Shown here: piece by piece, positions 1 through 8,635 of the stretch | How positions within the stretch are numbered: the stretch's first letter is position 1 | Layout of the letters: the number at the start of each line of letters is the position of its first letter | Assembly (NCBI RefSeq): GCF_031454155.1 | Contig: NZ_JAVDQG010000010.1 | Span: 62,001-126,000 of the forward strand | Direction of reading: 5' to 3' | Length of the DNA: 64,000 bases | Origin: Desmospora profundinema | Lineage (GTDB): Bacteria; Bacillota; Bacilli; Thermoactinomycetales; DSM-45169 | Notes under the pieces: model-generated | The model's database searches: none | What the model was told of the DNA's origin: nothing | What the model saw: only the letters and a program-made list of their open reading frames with translations | Made by a program: the position numbers and the translations under genes

Positions 1-47
1 CTAACGGTTTAGCAAACCGTCCTCTTCGGCCTCTTGAGTATCTCTCC
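1..47 (-). tRNA. tRNA-Ser (GCT), 5' half only
   Basis: Read on the minus strand this is the 5' part of a serine tRNA: acceptor strand GGAGAGA, D-arm, then an anticodon arm ACGGTTTGCTAAACCGT whose loop carries GCT. The rest, including the long variable arm, lies beyond the window edge. It starts 6 bases after the encoded CCA of tRNA-Asn, so both are in one transcript. Confidence 0.85.
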
Positions 48-53
48 GCATGT

Positions 54-128
54 TGGCTCCTCCGGCAGGACTCGAACCTGCAACCTACCGGTTAACAGCC
101 GGACGCTCTACCATTGAGCTACGGAGGA
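54..128 (-). tRNA. tRNA-Asn (GTT)
   Basis: The minus strand folds as a full cloverleaf: acceptor TCCTCCG pairs with CGGAGGA, the anticodon loop CTGTTAA gives GTT (asparagine), the T-arm has GGTTCGAGTCC, and the discriminator G is followed by an encoded CCA (56-54). It is the first gene of a tRNA cluster running out of the window. Confidence 0.97.
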
Positions 129-151
129 CCGTTTCAAAAGCGACATCATTT

Positions 152-180
152 ATTATAAATGATTGAGGATCCGTTTGCAA
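152..180 (-). promoter_or_regulatory. sigma-A type promoter of the tRNA cluster
   Basis: On the minus strand a -35 element TTGCAA (180-175) is separated by exactly 17 bases from a perfect -10 TATAAT (157-152). It points at tRNA-Asn, whose 5' end is about 24 bases downstream. The remaining sequence up to 484 shows no convincing gene. Confidence 0.8.
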
Positions 181-484
181 GAGGTTTTTTACGACACTTT
201 TTGTGGTGCCTCGCAAAAACCAGTCTCTCTCGAGCGCTTTAACAGCTTAGCACAGGTTGTCTCAACTCGTCAATGGTTTTTATGGATAAAGGGACAGAAC
301 TTTTTTCCTCAAATACAGGAAAGGTTCTCCTCCCGGAAAACAATAAAATGCTCCCCATGAGGAGAGCCAGGAATAAATGGATCAAGCATACAACATGGTG
401 GTTGCTGTCTATTGTTTAGTCCACCCACCACCAAGATTGGGATCCATAGGGGTATTCTAAGCGGCTGTCCACATGGACATACCG

Positions 485-527
485 AATCCGCAAGATTACA
501 AAAAATTAAACCGTAATCTTGCGGATT
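485..527 (-). terminator. perfect 15-bp stem-loop at the end of the LuxR-type gene
   Basis: AATCCGCAAGATTAC (485-499) pairs perfectly with 513-527 around a 13-base A/T-rich loop. The stop codon of the regulator gene (508-506) lies inside the loop, so the last codons form one arm. There is no U-tract after the stem on either strand, so it may act as an mRNA end or stability element rather than a classical terminator. Confidence 0.55.
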
Positions 528-1201
528 GTCGCTTTTTTCACCTTTCGGTCCGCCAATAACCACCCCTCTTCCACCGCTCGTACAGCCAATCCCACCCGAG
601 AGTTGACTTCCCACTTCCGAATCGCCGATGCGATATGAGAATCAACCGTCCGCCTGCTGATCCCCAAAACATTGGCAATCTCCTGGTTCGTCCGGTCCTT
701 GACCAATTCCATCACCACTTGTTTTTCCATCGGGGTAAGGGTCGGCACCGAGGGGGAGCGTTCCCACAGACGGGTTTGGATCGCCTGTTGAATCTCGTCG
801 GCAAAAGCCGGACTGATATAACAACCACCCCGACTCACCGTCCATAAAGCGAGCAACAACTCAGACGCCCGTCCACGCACAGTCAGTGCCCACGCTCTTC
901 CACTCAGCAAATGAATCCACCCTGCAACGCGATCCATCTCTTCCGATGCCACGACAACCGGCACCGGAAGGTGTGACAGTTCCGGCCATTCCATGATTTC
1001 CCGTCCCCTCACACAGCCGAAAACGATCACATCAGGAAGCGGGACGCGCCGGATCAACAATTGTTCCAGTTGATCCGGTTTCCACAGCGTTTCCTCTACC
1101 TGGACCTGATCTTCTTGCTGCAACATCCAAGCGACACCGCGCACCATGGGCTCCACGGGATCCAACACCCACACCCGTATAGGATCACCCAACACTCTCA
1201 C
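506..1201 (-). CDS. LuxR/NarL-type regulator with degenerate receiver domain
   Basis: The 231-residue protein has a C-terminal GerE/LuxR helix-turn-helix (about residues 150-215) with LTPMEKQVVMELV, NQEIANVLGISRRTVDSHI and a terminal helix, as in NarL-family response regulators such as ComA or DegU. The N-terminal 120 residues are the size of a receiver domain, but the strand that normally ends in the phosphorylated aspartate reads DVIVFGCVRG, so the acceptor is absent; control by phosphorylation is unlikely. No histidine kinase lies nearby. The gene starts with GTG at 1201, directly after GGAAGGGG; a second GTG at 1195 has better ribosome-binding-site spacing. Its target genes are unknown. 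Confidence 0.8.
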   Translation of the reverse strand: MRVLGDPIRVWVLDPVEPMVRGVAWMLQQEDQVQVEETLWKPDQLEQLLIRRVPLPDVIVFGCVRGREIMEWPELSHLPVPVVVASEEMDRVAGWIHLLSGRAWALTVRGRASELLLALWTVSRGGCYISPAFADEIQQAIQTRLWERSPSVPTLTPMEKQVVMELVKDRTNQEIANVLGISRRTVDSHIASAIRKWEVNSRVGLAVRAVEEGWLLADRKVKKATIRKITV

Positions 1202-1325
1202 ACCCCTTCCTTTTCATAGCGCCCTTCTTCAAGTAATAATTCTATGGTTTTTTCTAAAAACCCTGCCAATCAAACCGAATATTTAAAAATAGCTCAGTGA
1301 GCAAAATGAATTTTATTGGCAAAAT

Positions 1326-1364
1326 AAAACCATCTGCACACCAGTTATGTGCTTAGATGGTTTT
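1326..1364 (-). terminator. rho-independent terminator of moeA-moaA-moaC
   Basis: AAAACCATCT plus GCACA pair with TGTGC and AGATGGTTTT around a short loop. On the minus strand the stem is followed by TTTTATTTTG. It sits a few bases after the moaC stop codon. Confidence 0.8.
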
Positions 1365-1370
1365 ACGTGT

Positions 1371-1880
1371 TTATGATTCTTTTTCATTGAGAAGAGGGCG
1401 TTCTGCACGATGAAAATCACCGCTTTTCCCACCGCTCTTGTGAACGAGGAGTGTTTCTTCCACCACCATCGACCGATCCATCGCTTTGCACATGTCGTAG
1501 ACGGTCAAAGCTGCCATACTGACAGCCGTAAACGCCTCCATCTCCACCCCGGTCACATGATCGGTCTTTACTTCTGCTTCCACCACCAAGACATCATCCC
1601 CGTCGAATCCGAAAGATATGTTGGCGCCATTAAGCGGGACCGGGTGGCACATGGGGATTAATTCCGCCGTTTTCTTCGCCGCCATGATCCCGGCCACCTG
1701 AGCGACTGCCAATACATCTCCCTTGGCCATTCTTCCTTCGCGAATGCGCTGGAGAGTAGCAGGCTCCATCCGTATACGGGCTTGGGCCACCGCCTTGCGG
1801 GAGGTGACGGGCTTTCCGGAGACGTCTACCATTTGCGCCCTTCCTTGTTCATTCATATGAGTAAAGGATGGACCATCCAT
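1371..1880 (-). CDS. moaC: cyclic pyranopterin monophosphate synthase MoaC
   Basis: MoaC acts after MoaA and converts the 3',8-cyclo-GTP intermediate to cyclic pyranopterin monophosphate in molybdenum cofactor synthesis. The 169-residue protein has the family signatures [22 protein letters not shown] and VYDMCKAMD, and its length is typical. An open frame extends further upstream, but the ATG at 1880 is preceded by AAGGAGGAG at ideal spacing, so that start is chosen. It is the last gene of moeA-moaA-moaC, 32 bases after moaA, and is followed by a strong terminator. Confidence 0.96.
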   Translation of the reverse strand: MDGPSFTHMNEQGRAQMVDVSGKPVTSRKAVAQARIRMEPATLQRIREGRMAKGDVLAVAQVAGIMAAKKTAELIPMCHPVPLNGANISFGFDGDDVLVVEAEVKTDHVTGVEMEAFTAVSMAALTVYDMCKAMDRSMVVEETLLVHKSGGKSGDFHRAERPLLNEKES

Positions 1881-1912
1881 CGATTCTCCTCCTTGTCTGT
1901 TTACCCCCGAAG

Positions 1913-2932
1913 TCAACCGCCGATGTAAGACATCTCCACCTTGTCTCGTCCTCCAGCGGTTCCCGACGAACGCTCTTCCGAATACCGGTCCGAGCGACGG
2001 GACCACACCCGGTCGATCAATCGAATCAATTCGTCATCCCCAACCCCGTCACGAAGCGGGGTTCGAAAATCGGTTCCCCGGGAGGCAAACAGGCACGTAT
2101 ACAACTTCCCCTCGGCGGAGAGTCGGGCACGGGTACAGCTGCCGCAAAAAGGAGCCGTCACTGAGGAAATCACTCCCACTTCTATGCCGTTGTCCCGATA
2201 GCGGTATCGATCCGCCACTTCCCCGTGATAAGCCGGTTCCAAGGGCTCCAAAGGCATCTCGCTCCCGATCTTCTCCAGGATCTCCTGTTTGGAGACGACC
2301 TGATCCAGCTTCCAACCGTTGGTGTTCCCCACATCCATAAATTCGATGAATCGGAGTGGAATTCCCTTTTCCTTAAAATGACGGGCCATGGGGAGAATTT
2401 CGCCATCATTGACACCCTTTTGTACCACCATGTTCACTTTAACCGGCAACCCTGCAGCCGCAGCGGCATCAATCCCCGCCAGCACGCTTTTTACTTTCCC
2501 TCTGCCTCCGCTCATACGGGCGAAGACATCCGAATCGAGTGCATCCAGGCTGACATTCACCCGATTCAAGCCTGCATCGACCAGTTCTTCGACAGAACCG
2601 GCCAATAAGGATGCGTTGGTGGTCAGGGCGATATCATCCACTCCCGGAACACGCGACACCATCCGAATCAAGGCAGGCAAGTCCTTTCGCAACAATGGTT
2701 CACCGCCGGTTAATCTCACTTTTTTTACGCCGAAACCGGCAAACAATCGAACCAGGCGGACGATTTCCTCAAAGGTTAACAACTCGGACCGGGGTAAAAA
2801 CGGGTAATCCGGACCAAATACTTCTGCAGGCATGCAGTATTGACAGCGGAAATTGCAACGATCCGTGACGGAAATACGAAGATCCCGCATCGGACGTCCC
2901 AATCGGTCCGCCCTTTTGGTGCGAGCTTCCAT
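1913..2932 (-). CDS. moaA: GTP 3',8-cyclase MoaA (radical SAM)
   Basis: MoaA uses S-adenosylmethionine radical chemistry on GTP as the first step of molybdenum cofactor synthesis. The 339-residue protein has the N-terminal radical-SAM cysteines C26, C30 and C33 (CNFRCQYC), the SAM-binding LTGGEP segment, and the C-terminal second cluster ligands C263, C266 and C280 (FCGSCTR, YTC). The C-terminal GG that enters the active site in MoaA proteins is present. Its ATG directly abuts the moeA stop codon (TAGATG), which suggests translational coupling. Confidence 0.97.
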   Translation of the reverse strand: MEARTKRADRLGRPMRDLRISVTDRCNFRCQYCMPAEVFGPDYPFLPRSELLTFEEIVRLVRLFAGFGVKKVRLTGGEPLLRKDLPALIRMVSRVPGVDDIALTTNASLLAGSVEELVDAGLNRVNVSLDALDSDVFARMSGGRGKVKSVLAGIDAAAAAGLPVKVNMVVQKGVNDGEILPMARHFKEKGIPLRFIEFMDVGNTNGWKLDQVVSKQEILEKIGSEMPLEPLEPAYHGEVADRYRYRDNGIEVGVISSVTAPFCGSCTRARLSAEGKLYTCLFASRGTDFRTPLRDGVGDDELIRLIDRVWSRRSDRYSEERSSGTAGGRDKVEMSYIGG

Positions 2933-4798
2933 CTAATCCCTCCCCGCTGTCATGGATAGTTCCAATCCTTCATTCATCAACGCGGTCCGAACCTTTTCAT
3001 CCCGCAACAATGCCAGCAACACTTGTCCTTCTGTCGCCTTTGCAACAGCGGGGGACAGCAGCAGGTATAAACTCCGGCGTGTATCCGGCAGAAACCAACA
3101 ATCCGAGGGCGGCAGGTCGGTCCGGATCCCCCATGCGGCGTGGGCCGTCCCTCCACTGACGGCAGCGGCCGCTTTCAGGCAAGACGCGATCTCGCAACAT
3201 GCATCCGGTACCGGGATCCCCGCACGGGCGGCCAGCCTCTCCAAGAACAAGCGGCTCCCATAACCCCGTGGCGGAAGAATCCAACGCAGGTCGGACCTCC
3301 TCCAATCGGACACACCGGTGATCCCGTGTGGATTACCCTTCTGTACCCACCATCCCCACTCCCGTTCACCCAGCGGAACGACTGTGGCCGGCTGGTCATC
3401 CCAGCCGTCAGGAAGGGCAGGGCAGGGTCCCCCGGCGTCGGTTTCCAGCACGATTCCAACACAAAGCCCGTTTCGCCAACGGTTTACAGCCTCTTGCTCT
3501 CCGGTCGCTTGGCGTGCGACCGGTCGCCCGATAGCTTCCGACCATGCAGAGACTAACACGTCCAATGCAGGGTCATCCCCACCGGCGATCCAAAGCCGGC
3601 GCCGTATGACGGATGACGGGCGGGACAACCGGACCGAAACTTCATGTCCTCGTTTCCATTCTCCCGTTTCCGCCGGTACCCGCAGCCATCCGTCCGCCTG
3701 CGATAGTGAAAAGGTGGCACCGGCTCCACGAAACAGTGGAAGTGCTTCCCATCCGCCATCCGGGGTCGCCACGACTCGAACGCGTAGGTGGTCTTCGGCA
3801 CCCACACGGGTTTTCACCGGCTCTGCCAATCGAGCGGTAATCGATTCCCCTGACGGTGTTTCCTGTCCTTGCCAAGCTTCCATCCAAGGTTTGGCAAACC
3901 ATTCCAGACTGAGGTGGGCGGAGACGGGATACCCCGGCAATCCCAGTACCGGTTTTCCCTCCACGACAGCCAGCGCCGTCGGTTTACCCGGCCGGGCGGC
4001 CACTCCGTGAACCAACAGATGCCCCATCTTTTGCAAGACAGCAGGGACGAAGTCCTGGCTCCCCTTGGAGGAACCGGCGTTGACAATCACCAGGTCCGAC
4101 CATTCCAGAGCCGTCTCCACTGCGCGGCGAATCTGATCAGGGTCATCGGGCACGATACCCCCATGACGAGTTTCTGCTCCCCACTCCTGCAGTGTTTCCG
4201 CCAACAGGGTGCTGTTGAATTCAATGATTTCCCCCCGCGCTGGATCTATTTCAGGCGGCACCAGTTCCTTACCCGTGGGAATGATGGTGACGCGGGGACG
4301 AGTCAGTACCGGCACCTCCCGGACACCTCCGGCGAGGAGTGACGCCTGATCCACCGGTCGGATCCGTACTCGGGCCATCAACAGGGTTTCTCCCGCCGCC
4401 ACATCCTCCCCGATCTGCCTCACATGTTGAAAAGGAATAGCCGGATCGGTAACGGCCACCTCCCTCTCTCCCCGAATGTGTACCCGTTCCACCATAATGA
4501 CGGCATCCGTCCACTCAGGAAGAGGATCACCGGTATTGATCCATACAAAGTCGGTCCCTTCTATCAGAGAGACGGGGGTTTCCGGGGTTGCTGTCTGAGT
4601 CCTTCCGGAGCGGACAGCAATTCCATCCATAGCAGAAGCAGGATAAGAGGGCATCGACAATCGGGCCCGAACCGGCTCTGCTGTGATCCGGCCCCGAGCC
4701 TTCCGTGTCGCGATTCGCTCCACTTTTGGTCGGGGAGGTGCTGACTCTAACAGTATTTCCCTGGCTTCATTCACTGCCGCCATCCGAGCTCTTTCCAT
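2933..4798 (-). CDS. moeA: molybdopterin molybdenumtransferase MoeA with C-terminal PBP-like domain
   Basis: The N-terminal part (about residues 1-405) is MoeA, which inserts molybdate into adenylylated molybdopterin: it has the N-terminal MPSYPASAMDG motif, NTGDPLPEWTDAV, the MoCF-binding segment NAGSSKGSQDF and LGLPGYPVS. Normal MoeA is about 400-430 residues; here 621. The extra 200 residues (about 410-621) resemble the periplasmic-binding-protein-like domain sometimes fused to MoeA or ModE proteins, possibly a ligand sensor; this is inference. Ribosome binding site AAGGAGGAAAGAGG precedes the ATG. It heads the moeA-moaA-moaC operon and diverges from the aminotransferase gene. Confidence 0.93.
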   Translation of the reverse strand: MERARMAAVNEAREILLESAPPRPKVERIATRKARGRITAEPVRARLSMPSYPASAMDGIAVRSGRTQTATPETPVSLIEGTDFVWINTGDPLPEWTDAVIMVERVHIRGEREVAVTDPAIPFQHVRQIGEDVAAGETLLMARVRIRPVDQASLLAGGVREVPVLTRPRVTIIPTGKELVPPEIDPARGEIIEFNSTLLAETLQEWGAETRHGGIVPDDPDQIRRAVETALEWSDLVIVNAGSSKGSQDFVPAVLQKMGHLLVHGVAARPGKPTALAVVEGKPVLGLPGYPVSAHLSLEWFAKPWMEAWQGQETPSGESITARLAEPVKTRVGAEDHLRVRVVATPDGGWEALPLFRGAGATFSLSQADGWLRVPAETGEWKRGHEVSVRLSRPSSVIRRRLWIAGGDDPALDVLVSAWSEAIGRPVARQATGEQEAVNRWRNGLCVGIVLETDAGGPCPALPDGWDDQPATVVPLGEREWGWWVQKGNPHGITGVSDWRRSDLRWILPPRGYGSRLFLERLAARAGIPVPDACCEIASCLKAAAAVSGGTAHAAWGIRTDLPPSDCWFLPDTRRSLYLLLSPAVAKATEGQVLLALLRDEKVRTALMNEGLELSMTAGRD

Positions 4799-5021
4799 CC
4801 TCTTTCCTCCTTCCGAAGCAAACGTTGCATGATTCCGATAGTTTCCTTCTTATCAGGATAGCATCGCTCCTTGTCGCTTGTCGAGCCGATTGAGGAAAAC
4901 CGTCGAAACGGAACCCAACTTCTGATACAGTGTGTGTAACGCAATTGGATCCCGGAGGTGACCGCTTTATGCATATGAACCCGACACTTGTCCCCCACTC
5001 AAGCGGAAGGAGAGGAGATGG

Positions 5022-6149
5022 ATGAGCCACCGACCACCTTTTTCCAACCTGGCAGAATCGCTCCCTCGATCCGTTCCGTTTGTCCCCCCAGAGGAGACGG
5101 AACGGCAGATGGGCGGCCGCTTTCAACTTCGGCTGGGAGCCAATGAGAGTTCTTTCGGGATGTCCCCCCTGGCCCGACAGGCGCTCTTGGACACCGTCGG
5201 TGAAGCTCATTGGTACGGGGACGCCACCCACCACGATTTGCGGAGAGAGTTGTCTCGACTGCATTCGGTTCCCGCAGAATCCATCGCCGTCGGAGCCGGG
5301 ATCGATGAGATATTGGGTTGGATCACCCGCCTATTTTTAAACCCAGGTGACGGGGTAACCGCCTCTCTCGGGAGTTATCCTACCTTTCATTACCATGTGC
5401 ACGGCTTTGGCGGTCTCCCACACCTGGTCCCCTACTGCGATTTTCGCAATGATTGGGGCAATTTGGCACAAAAAGTCCAGGAGACCGGCTCCCGTCTCGT
5501 CTATCTCGCCAATCCTGACAACCCCACCGGCACCTTTCTGAAACGGAACGAACTCCAGGAGTTCAGGCGGCGGTTGCCCTCTGATTGTGTCCTGGTGTTG
5601 GATGAGGCGTATGTGGAATTCGCTCCGGAAGATGATCGGTTGCCGCTGGATACAGCCGACCCCGGCATCATCCGCACCCGTACCTTTTCCAAAGCCCACG
5701 GATTGGCGGGTGCCCGGGTTGGTTACGCCATCGCCCACCGTGACATGATCGCCGGCTTTGATAAAATCCGGAACCATTTCGGGGTAACCCGAGCCGCACA
5801 GCAAGCGGCCTTCGCTTCCTTGAAAGATCCGGATTTCCTCCGCCATGTGGTGGCCGCCGTCAATCAGGGAAAAGCGGATTACTATCGGCTGGCACGGGAA
5901 TTGGGCTATACGCCTCTTCCCTCCGCCACCAATTTTGTCGCCATCGACACAGGCAGTGCGGAAACGGCACGCTGGTGGCTGCATTCGCTGCAAAAGCGGG
6001 GTGTATTCATCCGTGTCCCCGGCATCGCCCCTCTCGATCGCTGCCTCCGCGTAACGGTGGGCAACCCGGAGGAAAGAAAGGTGCTCACCCGACATATGCG
6101 GGAACTGAGTCAGGAGGCACCGAACCGTCATGGATCCCACCCGGGATGA
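5022..6149 (+). CDS. hisC: HisC-like PLP-dependent aminotransferase
   Basis: This is a fold-type I class I/II aminotransferase of 375 residues, closest in appearance to histidinol-phosphate aminotransferase. The PLP lysine is K224 in TFSKAHGLAGARVGYA, and NPDNPTG (164-170) and LDEAYVEF contribute the PLP-ring and phosphate contacts. No other his gene is nearby, so it could be a second HisC or an aromatic/threonine-phosphate aminotransferase; specificity cannot be read from the sequence. The start ATG follows GGAAGGAGAGGAG. It stands alone between the divergent moeA operon and a strong terminator. Confidence 0.85.
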   Translation: MSHRPPFSNLAESLPRSVPFVPPEETERQMGGRFQLRLGANESSFGMSPLARQALLDTVGEAHWYGDATHHDLRRELSRLHSVPAESIAVGAGIDEILGWITRLFLNPGDGVTASLGSYPTFHYHVHGFGGLPHLVPYCDFRNDWGNLAQKVQETGSRLVYLANPDNPTGTFLKRNELQEFRRRLPSDCVLVLDEAYVEFAPEDDRLPLDTADPGIIRTRTFSKAHGLAGARVGYAIAHRDMIAGFDKIRNHFGVTRAAQQAAFASLKDPDFLRHVVAAVNQGKADYYRLARELGYTPLPSATNFVAIDTGSAETARWWLHSLQKRGVFIRVPGIAPLDRCLRVTVGNPEERKVLTRHMRELSQEAPNRHGSHPG

Positions 6150-6177
6150 GTCGGGAAGTCCATACGGGTTCCCACCT

Positions 6178-6217
6178 AAAAACCCAGCCATCCGGGAACC
6201 CGAATGGCTGGGTTTTT
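6178..6217. terminator. bidirectional terminator between convergent genes
   Basis: AAAAACCCAGCCAT pairs with ATGGCTGGGTTTTT across a 12-base loop, with T-runs on both strands. It serves the aminotransferase gene (plus) and the hypothetical gene ending at 6229 (minus). Confidence 0.9.
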
Positions 6218-6228
6218 CCCCGTCCGCT

Positions 6229-6693
6229 TCAGGACGGGTCTTCTTCTGTAACCGAGAGAATCCGTTCCAGAGTGGAACGCAGTTGTTCTGTCATCCCGTC
6301 CATCATCTGTTTCCGTTCCTCCCAAGGAAATTGAGGGAACGCTTGCCGTAAATCGTCCATTTTTCTCTGGTCGTACTCCAACAACTCCAACAGCGACTCA
6401 CAGGCCTGTACCAATTTTTCCCAATCTTCCAACGGAATCGTTACCCGCTCTTCCTCTGCCCCGTATTTCGAGCCTCGCAAAGCCGCTCCCTCCCCGTCTT
6501 TTGCCGCCGCGATCTCATTTTCCGGCTGCTTTTTGACCTCCATTCGATAGTGCCCGCCCTCCCGGAGGGTAAAATCCAGCCCCTCCCCGTTCACTTCGAT
6601 CCGTTGGATCATGCGCTGCCCTTCCGGAATCCGTTCCATATGTCCCACGATCAAGTCGAACAAAAAATAGGTGATTTCCCGCTCTTTTCCCAA
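6229..6693 (-). CDS. hypothetical protein, hydrophilic, 154 aa
   Basis: I do not recognise this protein. It is acidic and has no signal peptide or membrane segment; the first half is predicted mostly beta (ITYFLFDLIVG, IQRIEVNGEGLDFTLREGG), followed by a charged linker and a long helical C-terminal part (about 90-150) rich in Glu, Lys and Gln. It is transcribed alone and diverges from the molybdopterin synthase fusion gene, sharing a 160-bp promoter region, but nothing else links it to cofactor synthesis. Confidence 0.7.
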   Translation of the reverse strand: MGKEREITYFLFDLIVGHMERIPEGQRMIQRIEVNGEGLDFTLREGGHYRMEVKKQPENEIAAAKDGEGAALRGSKYGAEEERVTIPLEDWEKLVQACESLLELLEYDQRKMDDLRQAFPQFPWEERKQMMDGMTEQLRSTLERILSVTEEDPS

Positions 6694-6824
6694 TCCGATC
6701 CGTCCTCCTCACCCAACGGTATATTGCCCAACCAGCTTTGGTTAACGGGTTTGAGCTTCACCATGTTTCGGATTCGACGGTTCTTGCCAACCCCGTGTGA
6801 AGTGGTTCACAATAGAGAGAAATG

Positions 6825-6855
6825 AAAGGAGGTTGGCCCTTCGGGTGCCGAAACC
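6825..6855 (+). promoter_or_regulatory. ribosome binding site separated from the start by a UUCG hairpin
   Basis: The strong Shine-Dalgarno AAAGGAGG (6825-6832) is 23 bases from the ATG at 6856, too far for normal initiation. The intervening GGCCCTTCGGGTGCC (6835-6849) folds into a five-pair stem with one bulged U and a stable C(UUCG)G tetraloop. Folding it shortens the effective spacing to TT plus GAAACC, 8 bases. No in-frame start lies closer to the Shine-Dalgarno. Confidence 0.6.
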
Positions 6856-7563
6856 ATGGAGATACGAATTTTATTGTTTGCGGCAGTAGCTGAAACCATC
6901 GGTCAACGTTCGATCACCCTGCAACTGCCCCCGAATGCATCCGTGCGCGACTTGGTGCACCGCCTCGAAGAAGAATATCCCAAAGCCGCCGAGCAGATCC
7001 GTTTTGCCGTCATCGCCCGGAACCAGGAATACGCCGATCCGGACGAAACGATTCACCCCGGTGATGAGATCGCCTTGATCCCTCCGGTAAGCGGAGGGGA
7101 AACGGACGAGCCCTCCCTGTTCGCGATCACGGAGGAACCTCTGTCCGCCGACCGCCTGATCGCCCAAGTATCCAATCCGCAAGCTGGAGCCGTGCTCACG
7201 TTTGCCGGTACGGTACGGGAGTTCACCGATGGGCGGCGAACGGTTCATCTGGAATATGAGGCATACGCCCCCATGGCGATCCGGGAAATGAAAGCAATCG
7301 CGCAAGAAATCCATCAACAATGGCCCGGGGTTCGCGTTGCCATGGTCCATCGGGTGGGAAAGCTTGAGCCCGAGGAAATCAGCGTCCTGATCGCCGTCGC
7401 TTCCCCTCATCGCCCGGAATCATTCGAAGCCGGCCGTTACGCGATTGAACGCCTGAAAGAATCGGTTCCCATCTGGAAAAAAGAAATCTGGGAAGACGGT
7501 ACCCAGTGGCAGGGTTCCCAAACCGGCACATGGGATCCCCGCAAACCTGCGGATCCTTCCTGA
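6856..7563 (+). CDS. MoaD-MoaE fusion: molybdopterin synthase, both subunits
   Basis: Residues 1-81 are a ubiquitin-like MoaD domain ending in GG (80-81), residues about 85-235 are MoaE with AGTVRE, HRVGKLEPEEISVLIAV, HR and PIWKKE. MoaD carries the sulfur as a C-terminal thiocarboxylate that reaches the MoaE active site. In a fusion the GG is internal, so either the protein is cut after Gly81 (as reported for mycobacterial MoaX) or it works differently. The moeB gene that adenylates MoaD lies directly downstream, supporting a functional role. Confidence 0.93.
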   Translation: MEIRILLFAAVAETIGQRSITLQLPPNASVRDLVHRLEEEYPKAAEQIRFAVIARNQEYADPDETIHPGDEIALIPPVSGGETDEPSLFAITEEPLSADRLIAQVSNPQAGAVLTFAGTVREFTDGRRTVHLEYEAYAPMAIREMKAIAQEIHQQWPGVRVAMVHRVGKLEPEEISVLIAVASPHRPESFEAGRYAIERLKESVPIWKKEIWEDGTQWQGSQTGTWDPRKPADPS

Positions 7564-7589
7564 TCCTTCCCTGAAAGGAGGAGTCACTC

Positions 7590-8621
7590 CTGTCTATCAA
7601 AGATGAGCGCTTTTCCAGACAAATACTGTTTTCCCCAATCGGAGAAGAAGGGCAGGCCGCACTAAATCGTTCCAGAGTGGCTGTCGTCGGTATGGGGGCT
7701 TTGGGCACCGCCCTCGCCCATCATCTGGTGCGGGCGGGGGTCGGATTCATACGCCTGATTGACCGCGACTTCGTGGAGAAGAGCAATCTGCAACGGCAGA
7801 TGCTCTACACGGAAGAGGACGCCCGTCAGTCCCTGCCCAAAGCGATCGCTGCCCGCGATCACCTGCAGCAAATCCATTCCGCCGCCGAAGTGGAGGCCCA
7901 TGTAGCCGACCTGACATGGCGCAATGCCGAAGATTTACTGACAGGGGTGGACCTGATCCTGGATGGAAGCGATAATTTCTCCGTCCGATACTTGGTCAAC
8001 GATGTCGCCCTTAAGCACGGCATTCCATGGATTTACGGCGGGGCAGTCAGTTCCAGAGGCATGACCTTCACCATTCGACCCGGAATCACCCCCTGCCTCG
8101 CCTGTCTCTTCCCCGAAACACCGACACCGGGAACGACGGAAACCTGTGATACCGCCGGAGTGATCGGACCCATCGTCCAGGTGGTTGCCGCCCATCAAGC
8201 GGTGGAAGCCCTCAAATTATTGGTGGGGGATACCGCCGCCCTCGATGACCGTCTGCGCCATTTCGAACTGTGGTACAACCGGGACGGGGCTTTTCAAGTG
8301 GCGCAGCGCAAGCGGGATGACTGCCCTGTCTGCGCTGACCGGCAATACCGGCACCTTCACCCGTCCACTCCCGCCGATTCCGCTGTCTCCCTGTGCGGGC
8401 GCAACACCGTGCAGGTATCGACAGCCACCGATCTGGATTTGGATCGGCTGGAACATCGTTTATCCCCGCTGGGAACCCTGGAACGGAATCGTTTTTTGCT
8501 CCGCCTCTCGGTGGATGACCAGCACCGGCTCGTCATTTTCCCCGATGGCCGGGTGTTGGTTCAGGGAACCGACAACCCGAGCACCGCCCGTTCCCTCGTG
8601 GCCCGCTACATTGGGGGATGA
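7590..8621 (+). CDS. moeB: MoeB/ThiF-type adenylyltransferase, CTG start
   Basis: This E1-like enzyme would adenylate the MoaD C-terminal glycine. It has the nucleotide-binding GMGALGT, the ATP-contacting IDRDFVEKSNLQRQ, zinc-binding cysteine pairs (CLAC and CPVC), the catalytic-cysteine region ETCDTAGVIGP and a C-terminal extension to 343 residues, usual for MoeB/ThiF proteins of Bacillota. The first ATG, GTG or TTG in frame falls inside the first beta strand (7677), which would destroy the Rossmann fold. The CTG at 7590 is eight bases after AAAGGAGG and gives a full-length N-terminus (SIKDERFSRQ), so CTG is the likely start. Confidence 0.88.
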   Translation: MSIKDERFSRQILFSPIGEEGQAALNRSRVAVVGMGALGTALAHHLVRAGVGFIRLIDRDFVEKSNLQRQMLYTEEDARQSLPKAIAARDHLQQIHSAAEVEAHVADLTWRNAEDLLTGVDLILDGSDNFSVRYLVNDVALKHGIPWIYGGAVSSRGMTFTIRPGITPCLACLFPETPTPGTTETCDTAGVIGPIVQVVAAHQAVEALKLLVGDTAALDDRLRHFELWYNRDGAFQVAQRKRDDCPVCADRQYRHLHPSTPADSAVSLCGRNTVQVSTATDLDLDRLEHRLSPLGTLERNRFLLRLSVDDQHRLVIFPDGRVLVQGTDNPSTARSLVARYIGG

Positions 8622-8635
8622 CGTGCGGGATAAGG

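Noticed and set aside
1371-2006. Longer moaC starting at 2006
   Set aside because: The extension overlaps moaA and lacks a ribosome binding site; the start at 1880 has a strong one and gives the family length.
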